The notes under the pieces are model-generated. The model was not told where the DNA came from and searched no databases. It saw only the letters and a list, made by a program, of their open reading frames with translations. This document shows, in pieces, positions 9,548-17,605 of a stretch of DNA of 64,000 nucleotides (within the stretch, counting starts at the first letter, position 1; each line of letters begins with the position of its first letter). This DNA comes from Stutzerimonas frequens. Lineage in GTDB: Bacteria > Pseudomonadota > Gammaproteobacteria > Pseudomonadales > Pseudomonadaceae. The stretch covers positions 1 through 64,000 of the forward strand of contig NZ_JAMOHM010000009.1 in assembly GCF_024448335.1 (NCBI RefSeq), in the 5' to 3' direction. The translations under genes and the position numbers were made by a program.

Positions 9548-9894
9548 CAACGCGTTCTCCAGAATCACAGCATTAAACTGTCGAGACCGCAGTACGCGGC
9601 CCCGTAAAACCCACCAGCCAGACGGTCAGGAACGGAGCATGTGCCTGGACCGCTGCTCGGGAACATGTGCCCGAGAACAGGCAGCCACAGGCTGCCTGCC
9701 AGCTGTCGGAAGGGCGGCTTTTGGCCTCCTTCCTCTCGCTGCCGTCCCTCCGGAGCGGGCCTTACCCAATGCTCAACGGCGGACGCGGCGAGAAAAAACG
9801 ATTGCGAATCTGTTGCCGAGCCTGATCGTCGTCGCGCTTCGTATGGCGCGCACAGGCGATCCGATGCGTTCGATACGAAACAGCGACCGGCGGT
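9548..9894. other. Intergenic region upstream of mqo with tandem hairpins
   Basis: No gene is supported in this stretch. Two adjacent inverted repeats stand out: CTCGGG 9656-9661 with CCCGAG 9670-9675, and a perfect 9-bp pair CAGGCAGCC 9678-9686 with GGCTGCCTG 9690-9698. They lie about 110-150 bases upstream of mqo and could form a leader structure or mark a small RNA. There is no poly-T tract, so they do not look like intrinsic terminators. Confidence 0.35.
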
Positions 9895-10182
9895 TCAGTC
9901 GCGCATGGCTTCGATCAGCTCGATATAGGGCCTGGCCTGACGCTGGTCGGCAACCAGGTCGATAAAGCTCTGCCCTTTGGCATCCCGGGCGTCCAGGTCA
10001 TAGCCGGCAGCCACGAAGAAGCCGAGGAAGCGTTCGAAGTCATCGATGCGCAGGCCACGATAGGCCTTGATCAGCTTGTGCAGCGAAGGGGGCGTATCGT
10101 CAGCCGGCTCAGGCTGAAGAAACAGCTTGATCGAATCGTCCGCGATCTCGTCGCCAATCACCTGTTTCTTGTCTTTACGCAT
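9895..10182 (-). CDS. Conserved hypothetical protein (PA4642-like)
   Basis: A 95-residue soluble protein. The middle, LIKAYRGLRIDDFERFLGFF near residues 34-53, and the ending resemble ankyrin-type repeats (GYDLDARDAKGQSFIDLV). The family is conserved next to mqo in Pseudomonas and has no known role. Start 10182 is chosen over the longer frame because GGAGG precedes it and the protein begins MRKDKKQVIGDEI. Confidence 0.75.
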   Translation of the reverse strand: MRKDKKQVIGDEIADDSIKLFLQPEPADDTPPSLHKLIKAYRGLRIDDFERFLGFFVAAGYDLDARDAKGQSFIDLVADQRQARPYIELIEAMRD

Positions 10183-10338
10183 GCCGCCTCCGGTCCACGG
10201 GGTCTCACGGGGGCGGCAGTTTACTCCTCGCAGCCGGCTCACTCAACGCGCCAGACCTGCTTGCGACCAAGGTCGTACATCGCCTGGCCACCATCGCGAG
10301 CGATTGTTCGTCACAAATAACAAGTGGTATCTGGCGCC

Positions 10339-10344
10339 TATAAT
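10339..10344 (+). promoter_or_regulatory. Probable -10 box for the SulP transporter gene
   Basis: A consensus TATAAT lies 31 bases before the ATG of the transporter gene and about 16 bases before its AAGGAG ribosome binding site. No good -35 hexamer is visible at 16-18 bases upstream, so this is a partial promoter call. Confidence 0.45.
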
Positions 10345-10375
10345 GGCGCCCTCGCCTACAAGGAGCGTTCCGCAC

Positions 10376-12106
10376 ATGAAGTTCCCCCCTCTGTTTGCGG
10401 CATGGCGGCAGGCCCTGAGCCTGGGATACGGAGCCCGCGCGTTGCGCGGAGACATCAGTGCCGGCTTGACCGTCGGCATCATCGCCATCCCGCTGGCCAT
10501 GGCGCTGGCGATCGCAGTCGGCGTGGCACCCCAGCACGGCCTGTACACGGTGCTGGTGGCTGCTCCGCTGATCGCACTGACCGGGGGCTCGCGCTTCAAC
10601 GTTTCAGGGCCGACGGCGGCGTTCGTGGTGATCCTGTTGCCGATCACCCAGCAGTTCGGCCTTGGCGGGCTGCTGCTGTGCACCATGCTTGCCGGCCTGA
10701 TCCTGATCACCCTCGGCCTGCTGCGCGCCGGCCGCCTGATCGCCTTCATCCCCTACCCCGTTACCCTCGGCTTTACCGCGGGCATCGGTATCGTCATCGC
10801 TACCTTGCAGATCAAAGACCTGTTCGGCCTGATCCTCACCGAGCAGCCGCAGCATTACGTCGAGCAGGTCGGCCTGGTGCTGCGCTCACTGCCCGACGCA
10901 CATATGGGCGATGCGCTGGTGGCGGCGATCTGTCTGGCGCTGTTGATCATCTGGCCGCGCTGGGTGCCGAAGGTGCCCGGTCATCTGGTGGCGCTGACCG
11001 TCGGCGCGCTGGCAGGTTTGCTGCTAGAATCGTCCGGATTGTCAGTGGCGACCCTTGGCGAACGGTTCAGCTATACCCTGGACGGCGTCACCCACCCCGG
11101 CATTCCGCCATTCCTGCCTGATTTCGCCTGGCCCTGGCTGCTGCCCGGAGCGGACGGCCAGCCCCTGGAACTGAGCTACGAACTGTTCCGTGAACTGCTG
11201 GCGCCAGCCTTCGCCATCGCCATGCTCGGCGCCATCGAATCGCTGCTCTGCGCCGTAGTGGCCGACGGCATGACCGGCAGCAACCACGAGCCCAACGGCG
11301 AGCTGATCGGTCAAGGCCTCGGCAATCTGGTTGCGCCACTGTTCGGCGGCATCACCGCGACCGCAGCCATCGCTCGCAGCGCGACCAATGTCAGAGCCGG
11401 CGCGTTTTCGCCGCTGGCCTCGATTATCCACGCCGGCGTGGTACTGGTGGCGATCCTCTGGCTGGCGCCGCTGTTCAGCTACCTGCCGATGGCAGCGCTG
11501 GCAGCGCTGCTGGTGATGGTGGCCTGGAACATGAGCGAGGCGCCGCACGTGATGCATGTACTGCGCATCGCGCCGCGCAGCGACGTGCTGGTGTTGCTGA
11601 CCTGCCTGATTCTCACGGTACTGTTCGACATGGTGCTGGCCGTGGGTGTCGGCCTGCTGCTGGCGGCGGGGCTGTTCATCAAGCGCATGAGCGAGCTGAC
11701 CGACACCACCACGCTCTCCCGCGAGCAGCGTCGCGTGCTTCAGGACATGCCCGAACATGTCGCCACCTATGCCATTCGCGGCCCGCTGTTCTTTGGCGCT
11801 GCGGAAAAGGCGCTGGGCGCGCTGCGGCGCTTCAATCCCGAGGTCAAGGTGGTGATCGTCGACATCAGCGCCGTGCCGATGCTGGACATGACCGCGTTGG
11901 CCGCATTGGAAAACGTGCTGGTGGATTACCGCAGGCTGGGCGTCACCCTCATCCTCAGCGGCAGCAGTGCGCAGGTCCGGCTGAAGCTGCGCCGTGCCGG
12001 CATCCATCGCCTGCAGGGGCATCTGCTGTACGTGCGCAATCTCAGTCAGGCGCGGGAAAAAGCGCTGCGCCTGTTGCGACCGGAGCCAGACGCGGCCCCG
12101 GCCTGA
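10376..12106 (+). CDS. SulP family anion transporter with STAS domain
   Basis: A 576-residue inner-membrane transporter with about 12-14 hydrophobic segments and the SulP signature region LTVGIIAIPLAMALAIAVGV near residue 32. The next block, SRFNVSGPTAAFVVIL, is also typical. The last 120 or so residues form a cytoplasmic STAS domain (VVIVDISAVPMLDMTALAAL). Substrates in the family include sulfate, bicarbonate and C4-dicarboxylates (DauA), and the sequence alone does not select one. Start 10376 follows AAGGAG; the longer frame from 10127 overlaps the divergent gene and lacks coding character. Confidence 0.93.
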   Translation: MKFPPLFAAWRQALSLGYGARALRGDISAGLTVGIIAIPLAMALAIAVGVAPQHGLYTVLVAAPLIALTGGSRFNVSGPTAAFVVILLPITQQFGLGGLLLCTMLAGLILITLGLLRAGRLIAFIPYPVTLGFTAGIGIVIATLQIKDLFGLILTEQPQHYVEQVGLVLRSLPDAHMGDALVAAICLALLIIWPRWVPKVPGHLVALTVGALAGLLLESSGLSVATLGERFSYTLDGVTHPGIPPFLPDFAWPWLLPGADGQPLELSYELFRELLAPAFAIAMLGAIESLLCAVVADGMTGSNHEPNGELIGQGLGNLVAPLFGGITATAAIARSATNVRAGAFSPLASIIHAGVVLVAILWLAPLFSYLPMAALAALLVMVAWNMSEAPHVMHVLRIAPRSDVLVLLTCLILTVLFDMVLAVGVGLLLAAGLFIKRMSELTDTTTLSREQRRVLQDMPEHVATYAIRGPLFFGAAEKALGALRRFNPEVKVVIVDISAVPMLDMTALAALENVLVDYRRLGVTLILSGSSAQVRLKLRRAGIHRLQGHLLYVRNLSQAREKALRLLRPEPDAAPA

Positions 12107-12110
12107 CGAT

Positions 12111-12128
12111 CCGCCGGCAGCCCGGCGG
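12111..12128. terminator. Hairpin between convergent genes
   Basis: CCGCCGG 12111-12117 pairs with CCGGCGG 12122-12128 around a four-base loop, between the convergent transporter and SDR genes. There is no U-tract on either side, so its strength as a terminator is doubtful. Confidence 0.35.
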
Positions 12129-12147
12129 ACGCTCATACGGAGGACGG

Positions 12148-13059
12148 TCAGCCGGCATACTTCTGCAGGTTGGCCATCATCTCCTTCAGCGCTTCGATGT
12201 TGTCGGCCGGATGCGCCGCGTTCTCGAAATTGCAGATCTGCTGCCATTGCGCCGCGACGTCCTCGGCATCGAACCCGGCCTTCGGATCGAAGCCCACACC
12301 AAGGCTGCGCTCCCAACGTACCTTGCCCATCCAGCCGCCGCCCACTTCGAACAGGCCGCCGGTGTCCTGACACTGTTCGCTGCCCAGGTAGACGACCAGC
12401 GGGCTGACCAGCTCCGGCTTCAGCTGCTCGAACACCTGGGGCGGGATCAGCCCCTCGGTCATCCGGGTACCACCGGTAGGCGCAATGGCATTGACCAGCA
12501 CGTTGTTCTTGCGTCCTTCCAGCGCCAGGGTACGGGTCAGGCCGTACAGACCGAGTTTGGCCATGCCGTAGTTGGACTGACCGAAGTTACCGTAGATGCC
12601 GGAGGTCGAGGCGGTGAAGATCACCCGGCCATAACCCTGCTCACGCATGTGCGACCAGGCGGCACGGGTCACCTTGTAGGAGCCCTCGACGTGCACGCGA
12701 TAGACCAGATCCCAGTCGGCGTCATCCATCTTGTGGAAGGTCTTGTCACGCAGGATGCCCGCATTGTTGACCACCACGTCGATACGACCGTAGGTGTCCA
12801 GAGCCTGCTGAACGATGCGATCGCCGTCGGTGACCGAGTCATGATTGGCGACAGCCTGGCCACCGGCCTGGCGAATCTCCTCGACCACCCGATCGGCCGC
12901 GGAACTGTTCGCGCCCTCGCCCTGGGTACTGCCGCCCAGGTCGTTGACCACCACCCTGGCGCCATGGCGGGCGAACAGCAGCGCATGGGCACGCCCCAGC
13001 CCACCGCCGGCCCCGGTCACGATCACGACCTTGTCTTCGAAGCGGATGGCATCAGTCAT
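12148..13059 (-). CDS. SDR family 3-hydroxyacyl-CoA-type dehydrogenase
   Basis: A 303-residue short-chain dehydrogenase. The NAD(P)-binding motif TGAGGGLGRAHA is near residues 16-27 and NNAG near 97. The catalytic Ser, Tyr-X3-Lys set appears as STSGIYGNFGQSNYGMAKLG. The N-terminal half and the insert NDLGGSTQGEG resemble the (3R)-hydroxyacyl-CoA dehydrogenase domain of the multifunctional beta-oxidation enzyme (MFE-2), which would place it in fatty acid or related acyl-CoA metabolism. It is longer than a typical 250-residue FabG. It stands alone, convergent with the transporter. Confidence 0.85.
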   Translation of the reverse strand: MTDAIRFEDKVVIVTGAGGGLGRAHALLFARHGARVVVNDLGGSTQGEGANSSAADRVVEEIRQAGGQAVANHDSVTDGDRIVQQALDTYGRIDVVVNNAGILRDKTFHKMDDADWDLVYRVHVEGSYKVTRAAWSHMREQGYGRVIFTASTSGIYGNFGQSNYGMAKLGLYGLTRTLALEGRKNNVLVNAIAPTGGTRMTEGLIPPQVFEQLKPELVSPLVVYLGSEQCQDTGGLFEVGGGWMGKVRWERSLGVGFDPKAGFDAEDVAAQWQQICNFENAAHPADNIEALKEMMANLQKYAG

Positions 13060-13283
13060 ATGCGAACTCCCTCAGCGGTTTCTTGTTGGATGAGATGCGA
13101 GGACCGGAGTGTTCAACAGGCCTTGGCGCCGTAACAAGCAATCCGCCAGAAATGAATGCCGCGGCATAAGGGCTGGGGATGACCCGTGTTGATCAGTCAT
13201 GGACCTGAGCGGATTTCACTCAGCATTGTCTTGGCCACGCCGTTAGCCGCTTGCGGGCTTGTTTGCCCAAACAACTCACAGAG

Positions 13284-13306
13284 TTTTCCACAGCTTTCGT
13301 GGATAA
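13284..13306. promoter_or_regulatory. Inverted pair of DnaA-box-like 9-mers
   Basis: TTTTCCACA at 13284-13292 fits the relaxed DnaA consensus TTWTNCACA exactly. CGTGGATAA at 13298-13306 is the reverse complement of TTATCCACG, one mismatch from the perfect box. The pair is separated by five bases and preceded by ACAACTCA at 13271-13278, a flank also found at the pair near 14625. Confidence 0.55.
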
Positions 13307-13471
13307 CCGGGGGACGATCCAACCGCCGAATATTATGGCCTGCGACCTTGACAAAACTCCCGTCAAGCCTTCTGCAATGCGGCCTGCAGTCGCACAGCAC
13401 ATGGTTGGGCAAAAAACGTACTAGCCGCCCCATGCCTTACTGCGCTTCGCTTGCAGCCGGCCTTCCCAAGG

Positions 13472-13480
13472 TTATCCACA
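13472..13480 (+). promoter_or_regulatory. Perfect DnaA-box 9-mer
   Basis: TTATCCACA at 13472-13480 is the perfect high-affinity DnaA box sequence. It is single, about 165 bases from the inverted pair at 13284-13306. Confidence 0.55.
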
Positions 13481-13610
13481 GAGTCACGCACATAATTCGG
13501 GGACAACCGCAGCATAGACATGGCGCTATCGCCGTAATGGTCAAAAACTAAGAGCAACGCCGGCGCATGGGTCATAGCATGAGTCCATCAACGAAGCGAG
13601 GAGTCCCACC

Positions 13611-13676
13611 ATGTTCAGCCACAGCCTGTTCGAGCGTCTGTTCGCCAATTACGCTTCGGCTGCCGCAGGGTGCTGA
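13611..13676 (+). CDS. Possible 21-residue peptide
   Basis: A 21-codon frame with a good ribosome binding site (GAGGAG at about 13598-13603). The product begins MFSHSLFERLF and ends in AAAGC. It has no recognisable domain. It ends 112 bases before the LOG-family gene and might be a leader peptide or a small protein; conservation in related genomes would be needed to support it. Confidence 0.3.
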   Translation: MFSHSLFERLFANYASAAAGC

Positions 13677-13787
13677 GCGACCGCTAAGTGTCATTTCCTG
13701 GCGCTCGATCCAGGACGTCGGTCTCCCTTGGCCCGCGGGGCATGGCGGCGTAACCTTCGCTGCCAGCCCCAACCAGCGGAGTAGCCG

Positions 13788-14375
13788 ATGTCCCTGCGTT
13801 CCATCTGTGTTTTCTGCGGCGCCAGCCGCGGTACCAATCCCGTCTATGAACAAGCCGCCCAGGAGCTCGGCCGCACCCTGGCCGCCAACGGTATCCGCCT
13901 CGTCTACGGCGGCGGTGCCGTCGGCCTGATGGGGGTGGTCGCGGATGCCACCATGGCGGCCGGTGGCGAGGTCATCGGCATCATTCCGCAGAGCCTGAAG
14001 GATGCCGAAGTCGGCCACACTGGCCTAACCCGATTGGAGGTCGTCGACGGCATGCATGCGCGCAAGGCACGCATGGCCGAACTGGCGGACGCCTTTATCG
14101 CCCTGCCCGGCGGGCTGGGAACACTGGAAGAACTGTTCGAGGTCTGGACCTGGGGCCAGCTTGGCTACCATCCCAAGCCGCTTGGCCTGCTGGATGTACA
14201 TCACTTCTACAGCAAGCTCAGCCACTTCCTCGATCACTTGGTGGAAGAGGGCTTCGTCCGCAGTCCACACCGCGAGATGCTGCAGCGCAGCGACGATCCA
14301 CAGGCTCTCATCCAGCTGCTCGAGGCGTGGCAGCCTCCAGCGCACAGTCGCTGGGCAAAGGCTGCTCCCCGCTGA
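13788..14375 (+). CDS. LOG family nucleoside-monophosphate phosphoribohydrolase
   Basis: A 195-residue Rossmann-fold protein of the LOG (Lonely Guy, TIGR00730) family, once annotated as a lysine decarboxylase. Family enzymes split AMP or cytokinin nucleotides into base and ribose 5-phosphate. The signatures are present: CVFCGASRG at the N-terminus, [10 protein letters not shown], and the catalytic PGGLGTLEE near residues 107-115, with [15 protein letters not shown] before it. Its length is normal. ATG 13788 follows GCGGAG. DnaA-box-like pairs flank the gene on both sides. Confidence 0.92.
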   Translation: MSLRSICVFCGASRGTNPVYEQAAQELGRTLAANGIRLVYGGGAVGLMGVVADATMAAGGEVIGIIPQSLKDAEVGHTGLTRLEVVDGMHARKARMAELADAFIALPGGLGTLEELFEVWTWGQLGYHPKPLGLLDVHHFYSKLSHFLDHLVEEGFVRSPHREMLQRSDDPQALIQLLEAWQPPAHSRWAKAAPR

Positions 14376-14408
14376 GCGGGTACGGCTGATCAAAATCCAA
14401 CCAGCGCG

Positions 14409-14437
14409 CTGCAGGCCAGGGCACCACTGGCCTGCAG
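14409..14437 (+). terminator. Strong hairpin after the LOG-family gene
   Basis: A perfect 11-bp inverted repeat, CTGCAGGCCAG at 14409-14419 and CTGGCCTGCAG at 14427-14437, with a 7-base loop, 33 bases after the stop. There is no T-run, so it may act through Rho, as an mRNA-protecting stem, or as a DNA cruciform. A DnaA-box-like pair begins 16 bases later. Confidence 0.45.
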
Positions 14438-14452
14438 GGCAGCGCCCCCATG

Positions 14453-14487
14453 TTATCCACATGAGCATCCACAATTGCCGTGGATAA
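14453..14487. promoter_or_regulatory. Inverted pair of DnaA-box-like 9-mers
   Basis: A perfect TTATCCACA at 14453-14461 faces CGTGGATAA at 14479-14487 (reverse of TTATCCACG). Between them is a partial copy, GCATCCACA, at 14465-14473. All three are within 35 bases. Confidence 0.55.
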
Positions 14488-14624
14488 ATCCTTGGTGGAG
14501 TCTATCTTCCTAGCTCGCGGCAGCCTCAAAGCCTTCGTGCAAGCGTCTGAGCCAATACTGCTCAAATCCTGAACAGTTCGCCGAAACGCTTGTCCGGCAG
14601 GCATTACAGAAGACAACTCAGCGG

Positions 14625-14659
14625 TTATCCACAGCATCGCGCACAGCTATCGTGGATAA
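14625..14659. promoter_or_regulatory. Inverted pair of DnaA-box-like 9-mers
   Basis: A perfect TTATCCACA at 14625-14633 faces CGTGGATAA at 14651-14659. The same flank ACAACTCA as at 13271 occurs at 14613-14620, so this site and the one at 13284 look like diverged copies of one element. The rest of 14376-14756 contains no supported gene. Confidence 0.55.
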
Positions 14660-14756
14660 GCCAGACGAACCAATTCCATACTCAGCACTCAACTGGACGA
14701 CATGCGCCGTGGCTTGCCGGCGCCGATCAGAAATCCAACCTTCGCTGGAGGCACCT

Positions 14757-15227
14757 ATGAGCTGGCTCGCCCTGACGCTGGTGGCGTTCCTCTGTTTCGT
14801 GCTGGTGTTCTTCGTCAAGAATCGCCAGCTCAACCATCCGGCACTGCAGTATCCCTATCGTCTGAAGGACCCGGTGTTCTCACCAGCAGAACGTGAACTA
14901 CTCGAGATGCTGCAACGCACCGTTGGCCAGACGTACCTGATTCTGCCCAAGGTCGGCGTCGCCGAGGTCGTCGAGGTGACCGCCATAGCCCGGCGAGCTT
15001 ACTGGTATCGGGCCACCAACCGTATCGCAGCGGCACGTTTCAACTTCCTGCTGTGCGACAGCCAGACACTGCAGCCCGTCTGCGCGGTCGATCTGGACGA
15101 TACCGACGATGAATTCAGGGAGCGGTTATGCAGTACCGTCGGCCTGCCGCGAGTTCGTTTGCCAGCGGACAAGACCAGCTCCTACACCGCGGTGCACGAG
15201 GCGATCATGGCCGCCATCGAAGCCTGA
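14757..15227 (+). CDS. DUF2726 domain membrane protein
   Basis: A 156-residue protein with one N-terminal membrane helix (residues 2-20, WLALTLVAFLCFVLVFFV) and a soluble domain of the DUF2726 type. That domain has the PVFSPAERELLEMLQRTVG start and an ARFNFLLCDSQTLQPVCAVDLDD core, a nuclease-like topology. Its function is unknown. Start 14757 follows CTGGAGG; the frame upstream to 14652 runs across the DnaA-box-like pair and is unlikely to be coding. Confidence 0.75.
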   Translation: MSWLALTLVAFLCFVLVFFVKNRQLNHPALQYPYRLKDPVFSPAERELLEMLQRTVGQTYLILPKVGVAEVVEVTAIARRAYWYRATNRIAAARFNFLLCDSQTLQPVCAVDLDDTDDEFRERLCSTVGLPRVRLPADKTSSYTAVHEAIMAAIEA

Positions 15228-15348
15228 GCGACCACTGGCGGGAATGACTCGGGAACCGGACGGTCACAACCGTGCGCGGCGTCGCTCACGCCGCGCCGTA
15301 TCACAGCGGATTCATTCCGCGTTTCGACCACCGTCCATGAGTCACGCC

Positions 15349-15834
15349 ATGAAATACGCATTCCCCCTACTCCTCTCGCTTGCCGCATTCCCGGCGCTGG
15401 CGAATGACCAGGCTTGCCAGGCCACCGACGAAAAGCAGGTTGCCGCGCTGTTCGACCGCTGGAATGCAGATGTGCAATCCGGCGATCCGCAGCGGGTAGT
15501 CGAAAACTACGCTCAGAACTCGATGCTGCTGCCGACGGTATCCAACACGCCGCGGGAAACGCCGGAAGCCAAACGGGATTACTTCAAGCACTTCCTGGCA
15601 TTGAAGCCCAAGGGCGAGATCGTCTCGCGGATGATCATGATCGATTGCAACACTGCGCTGGACACAGGGTTGTACAGCTTCAGGCTAGGCGACGGCAACA
15701 CGGTCCCGGCGCGCTATACCTTTACCTACAAATGGGTCGATGAGGCTGGCGAGTGGTTGATTACCAGCCACCATTCCTCAGCCATGCCACAAAAGACTGA
15801 GGCCGCGCAGCAGGCACCCAACAGCGCCCACTGA
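15349..15834 (+). CDS. Secreted SnoaL/DUF4440-like protein
   Basis: A 161-residue protein with a signal peptide cut near FPALA|NDQAC. The mature part has the NTF2-like fold pattern of SgcJ/EcaC and calcium/calmodulin-kinase association-domain proteins: AALFDRWNADVQSGDPQRVV, then HFLALKPKGEI and a closing VDEAGEWLITSHHSS. Such domains bind small molecules or form dimers; no enzymatic role can be assigned. ATG 15337 in the same frame adds four residues and is an equal alternative, since neither has a strong ribosome binding site. Confidence 0.75.
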   Translation: MKYAFPLLLSLAAFPALANDQACQATDEKQVAALFDRWNADVQSGDPQRVVENYAQNSMLLPTVSNTPRETPEAKRDYFKHFLALKPKGEIVSRMIMIDCNTALDTGLYSFRLGDGNTVPARYTFTYKWVDEAGEWLITSHHSSAMPQKTEAAQQAPNSAH

Positions 15835-15976
15835 GTGCGCACCCTGGTCGGCCGGCGCTGTCCGGCCGAACCACTTGACGGAGGCCAGGGGTATCGAGTC
15901 AGTAGCGCGTATGCAGCACTCCCGACATGCCTGATACTTCAGGCAGGCACCCCGCTTTCAACACCCCGAGTCACTC

Positions 15977-16999
15977 ATGCGCCTCAGAGCCTTGCTGTCA
16001 AACCTGTTCGAACTGGCAAACCGGCTGATCCGGCGCTACCCAGGCACCGTCGCGCTGTTCGGGTTCATTTCCGGAGTCGCCAGTTTCGTGCTGGTCGAAC
16101 GGCATGCCGGGCTGGCCAAGGTCATCGCGTTCATCATGCTGATCAGCTGGCTCTGGCTGGTGCTGGAGTCCAGTCTGCGACGCAGCCTGCAACGCTGGTT
16201 CGGCTGGCAGGTGCCGCCCCCTCTGTTGCGCTATGCGACGCAGATGGTGCACCAGGAAAGCCTGTTCTTCATCATTCCGTTCTTCGCCATCACCACCACC
16301 TGGAACAGCGGCCAGGCGCTGTTCACCGGCTTGCTCGGGGCGGCGGCACTGGTCTCGCTGATCGATCCGCTTTATTACCGATGGCTCGCCCCAAGGCGCT
16401 GGGTGTATCTCGGCTTCCATGCGCTGACGCTCTTCGCGGTGCTGCTCACGGCCTTGCCGATCATCTTCCACCTGTCGACGCCGCAGAGCTACCAACTGGC
16501 GCTCGCGGTGGCGGTGCTCCTGGCGCTACCCAGCCTCGGCGGGCTTTTTCCTCGTTGGCGCTGGCGCAACGTGCCGGGCGTCCTGCTGCTGGCGGTAGCG
16601 GTCGGCGCAGCCGGATGGCTGGGGCGCACCTGGGTCCCGCCGGCAACGCTGTGGCTGACCGATGTCGCCGTGACCATGAGCCTCGATGATCGCCAGCGCA
16701 AGCCCGGCAAAGGCCTGCGAGAGGTCAGTACCGCCGAGCTGAGCATCAACGGTCTGTACGCCTACACCGCGATCAACGCGCCACGGGGTCTGAAGGAGCG
16801 CATCTATCACGAATGGACGCACAACGGCCGTCGCGTTGACCGGATCGCTCTGGACATCAGCGGCGGCCGCGAGGCCGGCTATCGGGCATGGACACACAAG
16901 CGCAACTTTCCCGCGCAGCCCGCGGGCCGCTGGCGCGTTCGCGTCGTCACCGAAGCCGGCCAGATGATCGGCATGCTGCGCTTCCGTGTCACCGAGTAG
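15977..16999 (+). CDS. DUF5924 family membrane protein with DUF2914 tail
   Basis: A 340-residue inner-membrane protein with about seven hydrophobic segments in residues 25-235. A C-terminal soluble domain (about residues 240-340) resembles DUF2914: YHEWTHNGRRVDRIALDISGG in parts, then YRAWTHKRN and GRWRVRVVTEAGQMIG. Its role is unknown. Its end overlaps only open frame upstream of the MgtC-like gene, whose chosen start lies 58 bases downstream, so the two may be co-transcribed. Confidence 0.8.
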   Translation: MRLRALLSNLFELANRLIRRYPGTVALFGFISGVASFVLVERHAGLAKVIAFIMLISWLWLVLESSLRRSLQRWFGWQVPPPLLRYATQMVHQESLFFIIPFFAITTTWNSGQALFTGLLGAAALVSLIDPLYYRWLAPRRWVYLGFHALTLFAVLLTALPIIFHLSTPQSYQLALAVAVLLALPSLGGLFPRWRWRNVPGVLLLAVAVGAAGWLGRTWVPPATLWLTDVAVTMSLDDRQRKPGKGLREVSTAELSINGLYAYTAINAPRGLKERIYHEWTHNGRRVDRIALDISGGREAGYRAWTHKRNFPAQPAGRWRVRVVTEAGQMIGMLRFRVTE

Positions 17000-17057
17000 C
17001 GAACCCCCGGCCACTGCCGCGACTCCATATCAGGACCAGCGTGGCATGGAGAAGGAA

Positions 17058-17576
17058 ATGGAATGGTGGGCGATCGTCTCCAGTACCGTAACCGCGGAGT
17101 TTTCCGATATCACCGACCTGGGGGATGCGACACGGGTCAGCAGCCGCCTGCTGATCGCGTCCTTGCTGGGGGGCCTGCTCGGCTATGAAAGGGAACTCAA
17201 GCGCAAGGCTGCCGGCTTGCGTACGCACATGCTGGTCGCCCTGGGTGCCGCGCTGTTCGTGCTAGTGCCAGTCCAGGTCGGCATGTCGCCGGAAGACATC
17301 TCCCGCGTCATTCAGGGGCTTGTCACCGGCATTGGTTTTCTCGGCGCAGGCACCATCCTCAAGGGCAATTCGGTCGAGGATGTGAAGGGGCTGACTACCG
17401 CTGCCGGTATCTGGCTGACTGCAGCGATCGGCGTCGCCGTCGGCCTCGGGCATGAGGCCACGGCAGTGCTGAGCACCCTGCTGGCACTCGCGATTTTCGT
17501 GCTGATGCCACGCCTGGAACGGCACTCCGCCCGACGCGCAGCACGCAAGCGGCGCGAGGCCAATCGCGCGCCCTGA
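17058..17576 (+). CDS. MgtC/SapB family membrane protein
   Basis: A 172-residue MgtC/SapB-type inner-membrane protein with about four to five hydrophobic segments. The family core is clear: LIASLLGGLLGYERELKRKAAGLRTHMLV in pieces, then GIGFLGAGTILK and GLTTAAGIWLTAAIGVAVG. Members are tied to low-Mg growth and intracellular survival, but many are uncharacterised. Start 17058 is chosen for the GGAG at 17048-17051; ATG 17046 in frame is an alternative. The long MgtC-specific cytoplasmic ACT-like tail is absent. Confidence 0.88.
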   Translation: MEWWAIVSSTVTAEFSDITDLGDATRVSSRLLIASLLGGLLGYERELKRKAAGLRTHMLVALGAALFVLVPVQVGMSPEDISRVIQGLVTGIGFLGAGTILKGNSVEDVKGLTTAAGIWLTAAIGVAVGLGHEATAVLSTLLALAIFVLMPRLERHSARRAARKRREANRAP

Positions 17577-17605
17577 CCGGCCATCGTTCAACCGAGGATC
17601 ACTCA

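Larger units (their letters stand above)
13060..13787. other. Long intergenic region with DnaA-box-like sites
   Basis: About 730 bases between the SDR gene (minus) and the LOG-family gene (plus). It holds one inverted pair and one single copy of a DnaA-box-like 9-mer, and a possible 21-codon frame at 13611-13676, all listed separately. Longer frames here lack ribosome binding sites and coding character. No tRNA or known RNA gene was recognised. Confidence 0.5.

Noticed and set aside
10316-10338. -35 box for the SulP transporter promoter
   Set aside because: No hexamer close to TTGACA is found at 16-18 bases from TATAAT; TTGTTC is 29 bases away.
13284-14659. Chromosomal replication origin oriC
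   Set aside because: In Pseudomonas oriC lies by dnaA and rpmH; neither is in the window and no AT-rich 13-mer-like unwinding region was noticed beside the boxes.
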